DNA of 64,000 nt from an uncultured SAR116 cluster alpha proteobacterium (GCA_902595515.1 CACJQK010000001.1:124001-188000); one strand, 5' to 3'. Numbered from the stretch's first letter, positions 24,531 through 34,474 are shown. The notes: generated by a model from the letters alone, not told the origin. Made by a program: numbers and translations.

Positions 24531-26288
24531 TTAATTTATAAATTCTAATGTCTTTTCTTCATCCTTAACTGACTTAACAACAATACCAGGTCGCTCTTTG
24601 GTAAATTTACCATTTTTGTAAGTAACTACACCGGATACAATTGTAGTTACATATCCCTTTGTATGCTGCATTAATCTTTTTCCACCTGCTGGCAAATCTT
24701 GTGTCATAAATGGATCAGAAGAACCCACATTTTCCCAGTCAATTATGTTGATATCAGCTTTTAAACCAACTTTTAAAAGACCTCTGTCTTTCAAACCAGC
24801 TGCGTTTGCTGTGTCTGAAGTCAGTCTTCTAACTGTTTCTTCCATAGAAAAAGCTTTTTCCTTAACAGACCAATATGATATAAGCCAAGTTGGATAACCT
24901 GCATCTAAAATAAAACCAACATGAGCTCCACCATCACCAAGTCCCATTATTGCATTTTTATCATCAAGCATTTTTTTACATACACCAAATGTATGATCGG
25001 CATAATTTACCAATGGGGCATAAATAAAGTTATTACCATCGTTTTCTATAAGAATTTCATATGCTAGTTCTGCTGCCGTCACTCCCTTTTCTTTTGCCAT
25101 AGCTTCGATAGACTCTTCTGGCTTAGGATTATAATTAGGTGGTGAACCAAATCTATACATTTGAGTATATCCAATCCTATTTATTAGTGGAAAAGTACTT
25201 CCCTTGATTGGATCTTCAGATAAAATTTTATTTTTTATTTCATCTTTCCTCATTTCAATTACGCGTCTATCTAATGGCAAATCTGAAATAGACTTATATG
25301 TATCTGTCCCGGAAAATGGATTTTGACTTCCATTTAATCCTAATAACAAACCAATTGGTCTTGGAGTAACAACTGGTCTAATAGGCAAACCTTCTTTTTG
25401 AGCTTGTCTAGCCATTGCCATTAAATCTTCCCAAAAATGAGGCCTATCGTGTCTTTGTGTACAACTAAAGACTATTGGTCTACCAGATTTTTTCGCAATT
25501 CTCTTGAGAACCTCAAATTCTGTTTCAGGATCAGGTTCATTCCAATCTGAAACTATTTCCATAAATCCTGAACCTGCATCTGATAATCCCATTGCAATTG
25601 CAGTCAATTCATTTTCATGAGCTCTTAAAGTTGGAGTATATTCACCTTTTAAACTCTTATGACTAATTGTGCGTGATGTTGAAAAACCGAAAGCTCCAGC
25701 CTCAACAGCCTCTTTAGCCAGCTTTCTCATTATTTGCATATCTTCAATAGTTGCAACCTTGTGCTTAATTGCTCTTTCACCCATCACATAAACTCTTAAT
25801 GCAGCGTGAGGTAAAAGCGCACAAACATCTATATCTAATTTGTTCTTTTCAAGAGCCTGAATATATTCTTCAAAGGTCTCCCACTGCCAGTTTAAACCCT
25901 CATGCATTACAGGAGCGGGAATATCTTCAACACCCTCCATAAGTTCAACTAACTTAACTCTATCTTCTGGTTTACAAGGAGCAAAACCTACTCCACAATT
26001 ACCCATAACAACAGTAGTAACACCATGAATTGATGAAGGTTTTAATTGGCTATCCCAAATTGCTTGGCCATCATAATGAGTATGAATATCAACAAATCCA
26101 GGCGTTACAACCAAATTAGTTGCATCAATGACTTCATTGGCTTTTCCAGAAAAGTTCCCAATAGCAGCAATTATTCCGTTTTTTATGGCTATATTGCCTA
26201 TTTTTGACTTAGAACCTGTTCCATCAACTAGAGTGCCATTATTAATAATTAAGTCAAAATCATTTATTTCTCTGTTTAAGCCATCCAT
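24531..26288 (-). CDS. D-aminoacylase-type amidohydrolase (N-acyl-D-amino-acid deacylase family)
   Basis: A 585-residue metal-dependent hydrolase of the amidohydrolase superfamily, close in layout to N-acyl-D-amino-acid deacylases. The metal site HTHYDGQ (about residue 73) follows VTPGFVDI; NCGVGFAPC (about residue 102) is the family's substrate/metal segment; a later aspartate is in GLGDGGAHVGF. A strong GGGAGG lies ahead of the ATG. It leads a catabolic group with a CoA-transferase and a 3-hydroxyacyl-CoA dehydrogenase on the same strand, which suggests removal of an acyl or carbamoyl group before CoA activation. Confidence 0.85.
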   Translation of the reverse strand: MDGLNREINDFDLIINNGTLVDGTGSKSKIGNIAIKNGIIAAIGNFSGKANEVIDATNLVVTPGFVDIHTHYDGQAIWDSQLKPSSIHGVTTVVMGNCGVGFAPCKPEDRVKLVELMEGVEDIPAPVMHEGLNWQWETFEEYIQALEKNKLDIDVCALLPHAALRVYVMGERAIKHKVATIEDMQIMRKLAKEAVEAGAFGFSTSRTISHKSLKGEYTPTLRAHENELTAIAMGLSDAGSGFMEIVSDWNEPDPETEFEVLKRIAKKSGRPIVFSCTQRHDRPHFWEDLMAMARQAQKEGLPIRPVVTPRPIGLLLGLNGSQNPFSGTDTYKSISDLPLDRRVIEMRKDEIKNKILSEDPIKGSTFPLINRIGYTQMYRFGSPPNYNPKPEESIEAMAKEKGVTAAELAYEILIENDGNNFIYAPLVNYADHTFGVCKKMLDDKNAIMGLGDGGAHVGFILDAGYPTWLISYWSVKEKAFSMEETVRRLTSDTANAAGLKDRGLLKVGLKADINIIDWENVGSSDPFMTQDLPAGGKRLMQHTKGYVTTIVSGVVTYKNGKFTKERPGIVVKSVKDEEKTLEFIN

Positions 26289-26370
26289 GAATAACTACCT
26301 CCCACATTTCGATATTTTGTTATTTTAATTATTTGATGTCAATAAGTGATTTTAGTTTAATTAATTAGAA

Positions 26371-27555
26371 TTAATTAATAATTTTATTTTTTCTTAGCAT
26401 ATGTATCTGTTTGTCTGATAATCCGATCTCTTTAAGAACTACATTAGTATCATCTCCTAATGCTGGTGCAGAATTTCTTATTTTTCCAGGAGTTTTACTT
26501 AATCTTGGAAAAGCTTGATGCATTAAAACATTTCCATATTCTTTATTAAAATGGTCAATTAGAACTTCCCTGTCATGTATGTATGGATGTTCAATGATTT
26601 CTGATATGTCTAGAACGGGTCCAACTGTAATTCCTTCTTTAGAGAAGATATTTAAGACTTCTTCTCTATTATATTTTTTAATAAATTTTGAAATAGGTTT
26701 ATCTAAATCATCTTGATTATTCAGTCTGTCACTATTAGTCAAAAATCTTGGATCCTTAATCAAATCACTTGAACCTATTGTTAAGGCTAGTTTTTCCCAC
26801 ATTGACTGCATTGATGCAGATAAAGAAACATATTTATTATCTTTTGTTTTATATATCCCTCTTGGTGCAGCTACATTACTTCTATTTCCAATTCTTTCTG
26901 GAACCTTACCTGAAATTTTATAACTTGCAGCCCACGGTCCCAAAATTGAAAAAAAAGGCTCAAAAAGAGATAGGTCAATTACCTGTCCACCAGTATTATT
27001 TTTTTTTGAAGCTAAAATAGCCATCAAAATTGCACCAAATCCTGTTAATCCAGCAACCATATCAGCTAAAGCTAGAGGGGGTAAAAGAGGAGCCTGGTTT
27101 TCTTCACCAGTCATGGCTGCAAAACCACTCATACCTTCTACAAGAGAGCCAAAACCTGGAGCATTTTTAAAAATGCCAGTTTGTCCCCAACCAGAAATTC
27201 TTAAAATAATTAAATTCTTGTTTAACTGATTTAACTTTTCTGGGCCAATTCCCCATTTCTCAAGAGTGCCAGGCACAAAATTTTCGATAAAAACATCAGC
27301 CTTTTTTACTAACTCTTTTAAAAGATCTAACCCTTCATCTTTTTTTAAATCTATGGAAATACTTCGTTTGTTTCTTGAATAAACAGCCCACCAATGAGAG
27401 ACACCATTTATTTTCCAGTTTCTAAGGTCGTCTCCTTTTCCAGGTTTTTCTACCTTAACTACATCTGCTCCAAAATCAGCAAACATATGACTTACCATGT
27501 TACCAGCGGCCAAACGAGACAAATCCAAAATTTTAATATTTTCTAATGGTAACAA
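26371..27555 (-). CDS. Class III CoA-transferase (CaiB/BaiF family)
   Basis: A 394-residue enzyme that moves CoA between carboxylic acids. The N-terminus LENIKILDLSRLAAG and the segment FGADVVKVEKPGKGDDLRNW are standard, and the catalytic aspartate sits in PPLALADMVAGLTGFG (about residue 168). The start is TTG at 27555 behind AAGGAA. It lies 19 bases from the 3-hydroxyacyl-CoA dehydrogenase gene, so they are likely cotranscribed and act on the same acid. Confidence 0.92.
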   Translation of the reverse strand: MLPLENIKILDLSRLAAGNMVSHMFADFGADVVKVEKPGKGDDLRNWKINGVSHWWAVYSRNKRSISIDLKKDEGLDLLKELVKKADVFIENFVPGTLEKWGIGPEKLNQLNKNLIILRISGWGQTGIFKNAPGFGSLVEGMSGFAAMTGEENQAPLLPPLALADMVAGLTGFGAILMAILASKKNNTGGQVIDLSLFEPFFSILGPWAASYKISGKVPERIGNRSNVAAPRGIYKTKDNKYVSLSASMQSMWEKLALTIGSSDLIKDPRFLTNSDRLNNQDDLDKPISKFIKKYNREEVLNIFSKEGITVGPVLDISEIIEHPYIHDREVLIDHFNKEYGNVLMHQAFPRLSKTPGKIRNSAPALGDDTNVVLKEIGLSDKQIHMLRKNKIIN

Positions 27556-27574
27556 AATTTATAATTCCTTATTT

Positions 27575-28507
27575 CTATGATTCATTACTTTCAATTTTTA
27601 ATCTCCTAAGTTGCTTCAATAAGAAATTCCTTTTTTTTGCTCTTTTTTCTAAATCGTCTTTACTAAGCACTTTGCGTCTTTCTAACTCAAGTTTATTACC
27701 TGCGTCATCTGACCAATCTGGGATTTTAGTTTGGGTTTTAGCCATTTCTATAAATATGGAGCCATATCTAGACATATAATCTTTGATTCCACCTGGTGCA
27801 TTTAAATCAATTGTTTCAAAAGGTCCCATAAATGCCCACCTCAGACCTAACCCATCTTTTATTGTTGCGTCTATATCTTCTGAACTAGCATACCCTTCTG
27901 AATACAATCTCATCGCTTCATTTAAAAGAGCTCCTTGTAATCTATTAAGTATAAAGCCATCAATTTCTTTTTTAACTGTAACAATTGACGAACCTGAGAG
28001 TTTAAAAATTTCTTTAGTTTTTTCAATCGCCTTAATAGATGTATTCTCTCCAGGACAGATCTCCACACATGGTATAAGATGTGGTGGGTTAGCAGGGTGT
28101 GCTATCAAGCATCTATGTTGCCCTCTGAGATTTTGAGAAATTTTTGAAATAGGAATAGCAGAAGAAGATGATCCTATAACAACATTTTGAGGCGATAAAT
28201 TGTCTAACCGTGCAAATAATTCTTGTTTGACAGATAAAATTTCAGGTGCACTCTCTTGGATGTACTCGACTTTAGCGCATAATTCTTCAAGTTTTACATT
28301 TTTAGAAATTTTATTTAAACATTTATCAACATCAACTTTGTCATCTATAGCTTTTAATTCTTCAAGAAACAAGGTAACTCTCTTTTCATAACCATTAAAA
28401 ACTTCTGGATATGGGTCATAAACAAAAACATTAAAACCACTTTTAGAAAATATTGCCGCCCAACTTGAACCAATTAATCCACCACCAATTATACCAACAT
28501 TTTTCAT
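27575..28507 (-). CDS. 3-hydroxyacyl-CoA dehydrogenase (carnitine-dehydrogenase/lambda-crystallin-like)
   Basis: A 310-residue NAD-dependent dehydrogenase. The Rossmann motif GIIGGGLIGSSWA is at residues 4-16. ESAPE (about residue 87) and SSSSAIPIS follow, with the catalytic histidine in IAHPANPPHLIPCVE (about residue 137) and the C-terminal dimerisation domain starting at FILNRLQGALLNEA. The single-domain form acts on 3-hydroxybutyryl-CoA, L-gulonate or carnitine-like substrates. An aspartate-rich IDLNAPGGIKDY region resembles the L-carnitine dehydrogenase side. It is the first gene of its operon. Confidence 0.88.
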   Translation of the reverse strand: MKNVGIIGGGLIGSSWAAIFSKSGFNVFVYDPYPEVFNGYEKRVTLFLEELKAIDDKVDVDKCLNKISKNVKLEELCAKVEYIQESAPEILSVKQELFARLDNLSPQNVVIGSSSSAIPISKISQNLRGQHRCLIAHPANPPHLIPCVEICPGENTSIKAIEKTKEIFKLSGSSIVTVKKEIDGFILNRLQGALLNEAMRLYSEGYASSEDIDATIKDGLGLRWAFMGPFETIDLNAPGGIKDYMSRYGSIFIEMAKTQTKIPDWSDDAGNKLELERRKVLSKDDLEKRAKKRNFLLKQLRRLKIESNES

Positions 28508-28602
28508 GAAAATTCCTTCAGAGTTAATTTCTATTAATTATTACGATATTTATAATTTAACTAATAGAATAACTTAAATTATTTATTTATATTTTGAAAA
28601 TC

Positions 28603-28617
28603 GTGATAATTTATCAC
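28603..28617. promoter_or_regulatory. Perfect 7-1-7 palindrome in a divergent intergenic region
   Basis: GTGATAATTTATCAC lies between the 3-hydroxyacyl-CoA dehydrogenase gene (minus) and the glutathionyl-hydroquinone reductase gene (plus), 26 bases before the latter's ATG. It has the size of an operator for a dimeric regulator. No binding protein can be assigned. Confidence 0.35.
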
Positions 28618-28642
28618 TAAATTTAATTTTTGGGATTAATTT

Positions 28643-29575
28643 ATGGGACAATTAGTCAGTGGCGTTTGGACAAAAGGCTCAGTTTCAAACAATCAAAAAG
28701 ATGGAAGTTTTAAAAGAGTAGATAGTGTTTTCAGAAATGAAATAAGTATTAATAGCCAAATTTATAAACCTGAAACAAATAGATATCACTTATATGTAAG
28801 TTATGCATGTCCATGGGCTCATAGAACGTTAATATTTAGGTATTTAAAAAAACTTGAGAACCATATCTCTGTGGATTATGTGCATCCAGATATGCTTGAC
28901 AATGGTTGGTCCTTTTTGAAAAACTTTCCAAAAACAACAGGTGATAGCTTGTATGGTAAAAAGTATGTACATGAAATCTATCAAATTTCAGAGAAAAACG
29001 TATCTTCGAAAGCAACAGTACCTATTTTATGGGATAAAAAAACTAATACAATTGTAAATAATGAGTCTGCTGAAATAATCCGGATAATGAATAGTGCATT
29101 CAATGATATTACAAAAAATTATGATGATTACTATCCATCAAATTTAAGAATTGAAATTGATAAAATTAATAAATTAATTTACGAGAACATTAATAATGGT
29201 GTTTACAAATCTGGTTTTTCAAGAACTCAAGAAGCCTACGAAGATGCAGTAAAAAAGTTATTTTCATCCTTAGAAATGATTGATGAAATCCTAGAAAATA
29301 AAGAATATTTAGTTGGCAATGTGCTGACTGAAGCAGATATCAGATTAATTCCTACTTTATTGCGGTTTGACAGCGTTTATTATCTTCATTTTAAATGTAA
29401 TTTGAAAAAAATAAGTGAATTTAAGAATATCAGTTCTTATGTGAAAAAACTGTTTAATAATCCAGCTATAAAAATAACTACAAATTTTGATCATATCAAA
29501 AGACATTATTATTTTTCTCACGAACACATAAATCCTTACAGGATTATACCTTTAGGACCTAATTCACCAATTTAA
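28643..29575 (+). CDS. Glutathionyl-hydroquinone reductase (Xi-class GST, YqjG type)
   Basis: A 310-residue Xi-class glutathione transferase that reduces glutathionyl-hydroquinones using glutathione. The catalytic motif is YACPWAHRTLI (about residues 53-63), with Cys55 as nucleophile. The family start with MGQLVSGVW and the C-terminal HINPYRIIPLGP are both typical. Such enzymes recycle glutathionylated (often chlorinated or oxidised) hydroquinones, which fits the aromatic-degradation operon further along the window. Confidence 0.92.
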   Translation: MGQLVSGVWTKGSVSNNQKDGSFKRVDSVFRNEISINSQIYKPETNRYHLYVSYACPWAHRTLIFRYLKKLENHISVDYVHPDMLDNGWSFLKNFPKTTGDSLYGKKYVHEIYQISEKNVSSKATVPILWDKKTNTIVNNESAEIIRIMNSAFNDITKNYDDYYPSNLRIEIDKINKLIYENINNGVYKSGFSRTQEAYEDAVKKLFSSLEMIDEILENKEYLVGNVLTEADIRLIPTLLRFDSVYYLHFKCNLKKISEFKNISSYVKKLFNNPAIKITTNFDHIKRHYYFSHEHINPYRIIPLGPNSPI

Positions 29576-29584
29576 ATTATAATA

Positions 29585-30352
29585 TTACTTTTTTTCTGAA
29601 TAAATTGAACATGCTGATCCAAACTCAGCGAACAAACATTTATTTAATTTATTTTTTTCAGGTTCATACTCTGCATGCCACTGAACGCCTACTGCAAATG
29701 AAGGATGATTAGGAATAGTTACTGCTTCAATAATACCGTCATCTGATAAAGCTTCTATTTTTAGATTACTAGCAATAGTATCGATGGCCTGACCATGAAG
29801 TGAATTAACTAAACAAGAGTCCTTTTTGAGTAATTTTGAAAAATAGCCGTTTTTTACAAAATCAATTCTATGTTTTAATTTAAAAATTTGCTCAACCGTT
29901 ACATCATCTCCTCTGGGCATACGATGATCATTTTTGTCATCCAGCAAATGTACCCGATAATGCAATGTTCCACCATAGGCTACATTCATTTCTTGGATGC
30001 CTCTACAAATTCCAAAAATTGGAATACCTAAGCTTACACATTTAGGTATCATTTCTAAAACAATCTCGTCTCTTCCAATATCAATGGGCTCATCTGCTGG
30101 GAATGGATTACCTCCAAAATGATGCGGCTCAACGTTTGCTCTTCCTCCAGTTAAAACTATACCATCGATTTTTTTTAGGAGTAGATCTAGGTCTTTACCT
30201 TTTATATATGAGGGAATTAAAATTGGTATTGCATTACTAAATTTAGATACTGCATTTACATACCTTTGACCTGTTGAATGAGAGACTTGCCTACCACCAA
30301 AATTAATAATTTCATTAGTTGATATACCAATTATTGGTTTGTTTGAAGACAT
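29585..30352 (-). CDS. Gamma-glutamyl-GABA hydrolase-like class I amidotransferase (PuuD family)
   Basis: A 255-residue enzyme of the peptidase C26 group. The nucleophile cysteine is in PIFGICRGIQEMNVAYGG (about residue 117), and the His/Glu pair is in VGVQWHAEYEPE near the C-terminus. The family hydrolyses gamma-glutamyl amides, as in putrescine use. With the downstream genes it might remove a glutamyl tag, but there is no PuuA/PuuB/PuuC gene next to it, so the substrate is open. Confidence 0.88.
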   Translation of the reverse strand: MSSNKPIIGISTNEIINFGGRQVSHSTGQRYVNAVSKFSNAIPILIPSYIKGKDLDLLLKKIDGIVLTGGRANVEPHHFGGNPFPADEPIDIGRDEIVLEMIPKCVSLGIPIFGICRGIQEMNVAYGGTLHYRVHLLDDKNDHRMPRGDDVTVEQIFKLKHRIDFVKNGYFSKLLKKDSCLVNSLHGQAIDTIASNLKIEALSDDGIIEAVTIPNHPSFAVGVQWHAEYEPEKNKLNKCLFAEFGSACSIYSEKK

Positions 30353-30389
30353 GATTTATTTGAAACTTTCTATTATTTAAAATTTTTAA

Positions 30390-31115
30390 TTAACAACCTA
30401 GTTGTTTTGCTAGGTCGTTTAAATCTCTTGAAACAATATCCCATTTTCTATCACCTTTATAATCATTTACTTCAGCAATATCAAACAACTTATCCCTTCC
30501 ATATTCAAAAGGTCTATGAATATAAGCAGTTTTCATACCCTGAAGGCTGGCCGCTTTTAGATCATCATCGTGAGCAGCAACCATCAAACATTCTTCTGTT
30601 TTTAAATCAAGAGCACTACAGGCTTTTAAGTAAGCTTCTGGCTCAGGTTTATAATAGCCAATTACTTCTGCTCCTAAAATTACATCCCAATTAAGATTTG
30701 AAAATTTTGCCATATTAACTATTAAGGCTATATTTCCATTAGATTGGGTAGCAAGAATATATTTATTCTTGAGGGCATTAAGACCTTCACTGCTATCTGG
30801 CCATCCAGGAAGTCTATGCCAAGCTTTTACGAGCATTTTAAAATCTTCATCTGATAGATCATGCAAATTAAATTTTGAAGCAATTTTTTGCAAATTTTCC
30901 ATGTGTAAAATATCAAGTATAGTAAATGATCTTCTTCCCTTTCTTATCTCCTCCATAGCTGGTTGATATTCTGCTCTCCATGCGTCGGCAAAATCAAAAG
31001 GATCTAATGAAATATTGTTTTTCTTTGCAACAATCTCTACTTCTCGTGCTATACCAGTCCTCCAATCAACAACAGTACCAAATACATCAAACAAAAGTGC
31101 TTTAACTTTTAACAT
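30390..31115 (-). CDS. Haloacid dehalogenase, type II (HAD superfamily)
   Basis: A 241-residue HAD hydrolase of the (S)-2-haloacid dehalogenase branch. I place the start at ATG 31115 because GGAGG lies 4 bases before it; the longest frame starts five codons earlier with TTG. The nucleophile is Asp10 in LLFDVFGTVVDWRTG, motif II is in LATQSNGN, the lysine is in GYYKPEPEAY, and the last motif is in MVAAHDDDLKAA. The VDWR segment is typical of type II dehalogenases. It could dehalogenate a small 2-haloacid in sea water. Confidence 0.88.
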   Translation of the reverse strand: MLKVKALLFDVFGTVVDWRTGIAREVEIVAKKNNISLDPFDFADAWRAEYQPAMEEIRKGRRSFTILDILHMENLQKIASKFNLHDLSDEDFKMLVKAWHRLPGWPDSSEGLNALKNKYILATQSNGNIALIVNMAKFSNLNWDVILGAEVIGYYKPEPEAYLKACSALDLKTEECLMVAAHDDDLKAASLQGMKTAYIHRPFEYGRDKLFDIAEVNDYKGDRKWDIVSRDLNDLAKQLGC

Positions 31116-31236
31116 TTTGCCTCCAATCAATTAATATGTTAAATATATCCAATTAGTATTCTTAAATCTAAAATTTAATCTACTTAAAAAATAATTAAGA
31201 ACTCTTTGAAATTTAATCACATATCTTTTCAGCCAA

Positions 31237-32151
31237 ATGAACAAAGATAAATCAAAAAAAATAAAAACATTATCTCCTGCATTGCTAGCTGTACTCTTCA
31301 TGGTTTTATCAGGCATTTTTGCAACAACTATGCATTGTTTAATAAGGTTTGCAACTGAGGATAATCATCCATTTGAAGTTGCTTTTTTTAGAACAATATT
31401 TGTTCTACTCATTTTTCTTCCTGTAGTTATCAAAAATGGTATGGTATCGCTTAAATCTAATAATGTTAAATTGCAATCATATAGAGCAGTCGTTGGCAGT
31501 ATAGCTATGTTATGTATGTTCTATGGACTTAGTATAACAGAATTGGCAAAAGCAACTGCGCTTATGTTTACTGTTCCTATTTTTGCAACAATATTAGCAA
31601 TTATTTTTCTCAAAGAGATTGTTGGAATAAGAAGATGGCTTGCAATGTGTGTAGGGTTTATAGGAGCATTAATTGTTTTAAGACCAGATATTGAATTAGG
31701 TTTTGGGCCATTACTAATTTTATGTGCTTCATTAATGTGGTCTTCTTCTATGTTAATGGCAAAGAAACTTACACAAACAGATACAACTGTAAGCATAACA
31801 TTTTGGCAAGCAGCAGGTCTCATTCCTGCAACATCCATACTTGCCATACAAGTTTGGGTATGGCCTACTTTTGAACAGCTAATAATGTTTTTATTTATTG
31901 CTATAGCTGGAACTTTAGTTCACTGGTTTTTAAATGAAGCTCTCAAGAGGGCTGACATTACTGCACTTCTCCCACTAGACTATTTAAGGTTAATTTGGTC
32001 AGTATCACTAGGTTTTATATTTTTTAACGAAATACCACATGTTGGTTTATGGCTTGGGTCTGCGCTAATACTTGGGGCTTCAACATATATAGGTATAAGG
32101 CAAGCAAAAAAGAAAGAACAGTTGAGTACTAATTCAAATATAAATTTATAA
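31237..32151 (+). CDS. EamA-type membrane transporter (DMT superfamily)
   Basis: A 304-residue ten-span membrane protein with two EamA repeats. Each half ends in a helix-rich segment such as ALMFTVPIFATILAIIFLKE (first half) and LPLDYLRLIWSVSLGFIFF (second half). The family moves small metabolites outward. The DMT fold is clear, but the substrate is unknown. It converges with the SDR gene at 32154. Confidence 0.9.
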   Translation: MNKDKSKKIKTLSPALLAVLFMVLSGIFATTMHCLIRFATEDNHPFEVAFFRTIFVLLIFLPVVIKNGMVSLKSNNVKLQSYRAVVGSIAMLCMFYGLSITELAKATALMFTVPIFATILAIIFLKEIVGIRRWLAMCVGFIGALIVLRPDIELGFGPLLILCASLMWSSSMLMAKKLTQTDTTVSITFWQAAGLIPATSILAIQVWVWPTFEQLIMFLFIAIAGTLVHWFLNEALKRADITALLPLDYLRLIWSVSLGFIFFNEIPHVGLWLGSALILGASTYIGIRQAKKKEQLSTNSNINL

Positions 32152-32153
32152 CT

Positions 32154-32888
32154 TTAACGACCTCCAGAAACCGGTACAACTGAACCAGAAATATAGCTTG
32201 ATTTGTCACCTAATAACCACATGACTGTTTTAGCAACTTCTTCTGCACTACCTATTCTTCCAAGTGGAACTGATGGCATTAATCTATCAACCCTAGACGC
32301 ATCACCTGCTTTGGCGTGAATTTCAGTATCAATCAAACCTGGTGCCACAGCATTTACTCTTATGCCGTATTTTCCAAGTTCTTTTGCCATCCCATAAGTA
32401 AGAGAATGAATAGCACCCTTTGACATTGCATAGTGAACAAATTCTCCTCCACCCCCAATATCTGCGGCAATTGAAGACATATTTACTATTGTTCCAGATT
32501 TCTGAGAAATCATAACTCTTGATGACTCTTGAGCTACATAAAAGGCTCCTGATATGTTTGTATCTACAACCATCTTCAAGTCGTCTGGACTAAGATCTTG
32601 TATTGGTGAAATTGGTCCTGTTATTCCTGCATTGTTAAAAACACCATCAATTGTTCCAGCTTTATCTAAGAAGTCATTAAACATACCTTTAACAGATTTA
32701 TTATTAGCTACATCACATTGTAATATAATTCCATCACCACCTGAATCTCTTACAAGTTTAAGACATTTTTCTGCCGCCTTTGAATTTTGATTATAGTTAA
32801 TTCCTACAAACATTTGTGCTTTAGCGGCTTCAATTGCAGTAGCCTTTCCAATGCCTTGGCTTGCTCCTGTAATTAAAATATTTTTCAT
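32154..32888 (-). CDS. Short-chain dehydrogenase/reductase
   Basis: A 244-residue SDR of the classical type. The cofactor motif TGASQGIG is at residues 7-14, NNAG is at about residue 90, and the active site has Ser in NMSSIAADIGG with YAMSK (catalytic Tyr and Lys) about residues 152-156. The glycine-rich tail SGSVVPVSGGR is typical. It is likely cotranscribed with the D-2-hydroxyacid dehydrogenase gene 17 bases upstream. Confidence 0.92.
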   Translation of the reverse strand: MKNILITGASQGIGKATAIEAAKAQMFVGINYNQNSKAAEKCLKLVRDSGGDGIILQCDVANNKSVKGMFNDFLDKAGTIDGVFNNAGITGPISPIQDLSPDDLKMVVDTNISGAFYVAQESSRVMISQKSGTIVNMSSIAADIGGGGEFVHYAMSKGAIHSLTYGMAKELGKYGIRVNAVAPGLIDTEIHAKAGDASRVDRLMPSVPLGRIGSAEEVAKTVMWLLGDKSSYISGSVVPVSGGR

Positions 32889-32905
32889 TGATATTTCCTT
32901 TTTTA

Positions 32906-33925
32906 TTAGATTTTTTTAAATTTTTCTCGAAAAATTCCTAATACTTCTGAATTCACTGGCCTTGGTGGATCCTTCCCATCAAAAATATCTAAAAGCTGTG
33001 TTGCAACAAATTCAGACATTTTATTTCGACTATCTCTTGTAATACCTGCTGTATGAGGGCTAGCTATTACATTTTCAAGTTTTAAAAGTTTATGAGTTGA
33101 CGGAGGTGGCTCAAACTCCCATACATCTAAACCTGCACCTGCTAAATGTCCTTCTATAAGTGTATTATATAAATCGTCTTCGTTATGGATTGATCCTCGA
33201 GAAGTAGTAACAAAATAACTTCCTTTTTTCATTTTCTTAAACCAATATTTATTGATCATATTATTTGTTTCTTTATTTAAGGGTATATGAACAGACACAA
33301 CGTCACTTTCTGATAATAAAATATCTAATTCGGTTTTGCTTGCATGTTTCTTTTTAAAAGTTTCTTCAGATAAGTAAGGGTCATAAGCCAAAATATTACA
33401 ATTAAATGCAACTTTACATATTTCTGCAACTCTGCCACCTGTATTTCCAAGACCTATAATTCCAACATTTTTATTTAAAAGATCCTTACCCATTAAACTC
33501 ACTCTTGGCTCGTTCCAACCTCTTCTGAGAGCGTGGTCACATTCACCAATTCTTTTAAATAAATTCAAAATCATGCCTACTGCGTGCTCTGCAACACCTT
33601 CAGCATTTCCACCAGTCTGATTAACTACTAATACACCTGCCTGAGTACATGCATCAACATCAATAGTGTCGTAGCCTGCACCAGAGGATGAAACAACAAG
33701 TAAGTTTGGTATTTTAGTTAAAAATTGTTTATCAACTTGCAAATATTTTGGAACTTCATCTCTTGCTGCCCCTACCTGATAGGCATCAGCTTTTTGCAAA
33801 ATTGACATGCACTTTTTTTCATTATCTGAACTATTGATTTTTAATATTTCAACTTTAGATTGAGAATGTAAAATATCTAAACCATTTTGGGCAGGCAAAG
33901 TGTCAAGGTAAACTATTGTAGGCAT
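32906..33925 (-). CDS. D-2-hydroxyacid dehydrogenase (NAD-dependent)
   Basis: A 339-residue enzyme of the phosphoglycerate/formate/lactate-type dehydrogenase family. NAD binds at VGIIGLGNTGGRVAEICK (about residue 154). The substrate arginine lies in VTTSRGSIHNEDDLY, the glutamate in DVWEFEPPP and the catalytic histidine in VIASPHTAGIT. It reduces a 2-keto acid to a D-2-hydroxyacid or the reverse; the substrate is not set by the sequence. It pairs with the SDR downstream. Confidence 0.9.
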   Translation of the reverse strand: MPTIVYLDTLPAQNGLDILHSQSKVEILKINSSDNEKKCMSILQKADAYQVGAARDEVPKYLQVDKQFLTKIPNLLVVSSSGAGYDTIDVDACTQAGVLVVNQTGGNAEGVAEHAVGMILNLFKRIGECDHALRRGWNEPRVSLMGKDLLNKNVGIIGLGNTGGRVAEICKVAFNCNILAYDPYLSEETFKKKHASKTELDILLSESDVVSVHIPLNKETNNMINKYWFKKMKKGSYFVTTSRGSIHNEDDLYNTLIEGHLAGAGLDVWEFEPPPSTHKLLKLENVIASPHTAGITRDSRNKMSEFVATQLLDIFDGKDPPRPVNSEVLGIFREKFKKI

Positions 33926-34073
33926 ATTATCCTCATATCAAAAACACTCTGATATGATATTCATTTTCTAAATTCATGCAAAGTAATTGAAACTATTTTT
34001 TTAAAGTATATTTTTCAAGATACTATTATAGGATAATAATATATCGAATTAATTAATACTTATGAGGATTAAA

Positions 34074-34457
34074 ATGATTAATAGAATATTAATACCAGAT
34101 ATACTTCAACCTGTAAGTCACTATTGTCATGTTGTTGAAGCAAATGGTGTAGTTTGGGTTTCAGGATTAGTCGGAATGAATTTTGACGGTACAATTCCAA
34201 AAAGCACAAAAGATCAGTTTGATATTGCCATAAGAGATCTAAATACTTGTCTTGTTGCGGCTGGTAGTTCTTCAAATGATGTAGTGAAAGTGAGAGTTTT
34301 TTTAACTAACATTAACGATAGATCTATCATTAATCCAAAAAGAATTGAATATTTTGGAGAACATAAACCTGCATCAACTTTATTAGAAGTATCTGCTCTT
34401 GTAGACTCTAGAATGAAAGTTGAAATTGAAGCTGAAGCAATTGTTACAAAATTATAA
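34074..34457 (+). CDS. RidA-family imine/enamine deaminase
   Basis: A 127-residue protein of the YjgF/YER057c/UK114 family, which hydrolyses reactive enamines and imines arising from amino-acid metabolism. The longest frame begins at 34062, but ATG 34074 has GAGGA at proper spacing and begins MINRILIPDI. VKVRVFLTNIND carries the conserved arginine, and ASTLLEVSALVD is the usual C-terminal segment. It is placed directly before the amidase gene (17 bases), which suggests it mops up a by-product of that pathway. Confidence 0.9.
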   Translation: MINRILIPDILQPVSHYCHVVEANGVVWVSGLVGMNFDGTIPKSTKDQFDIAIRDLNTCLVAAGSSSNDVVKVRVFLTNINDRSIINPKRIEYFGEHKPASTLLEVSALVDSRMKVEIEAEAIVTKL

Positions 34458-34474
34458 TAAGAAAGAGAGTTTAG

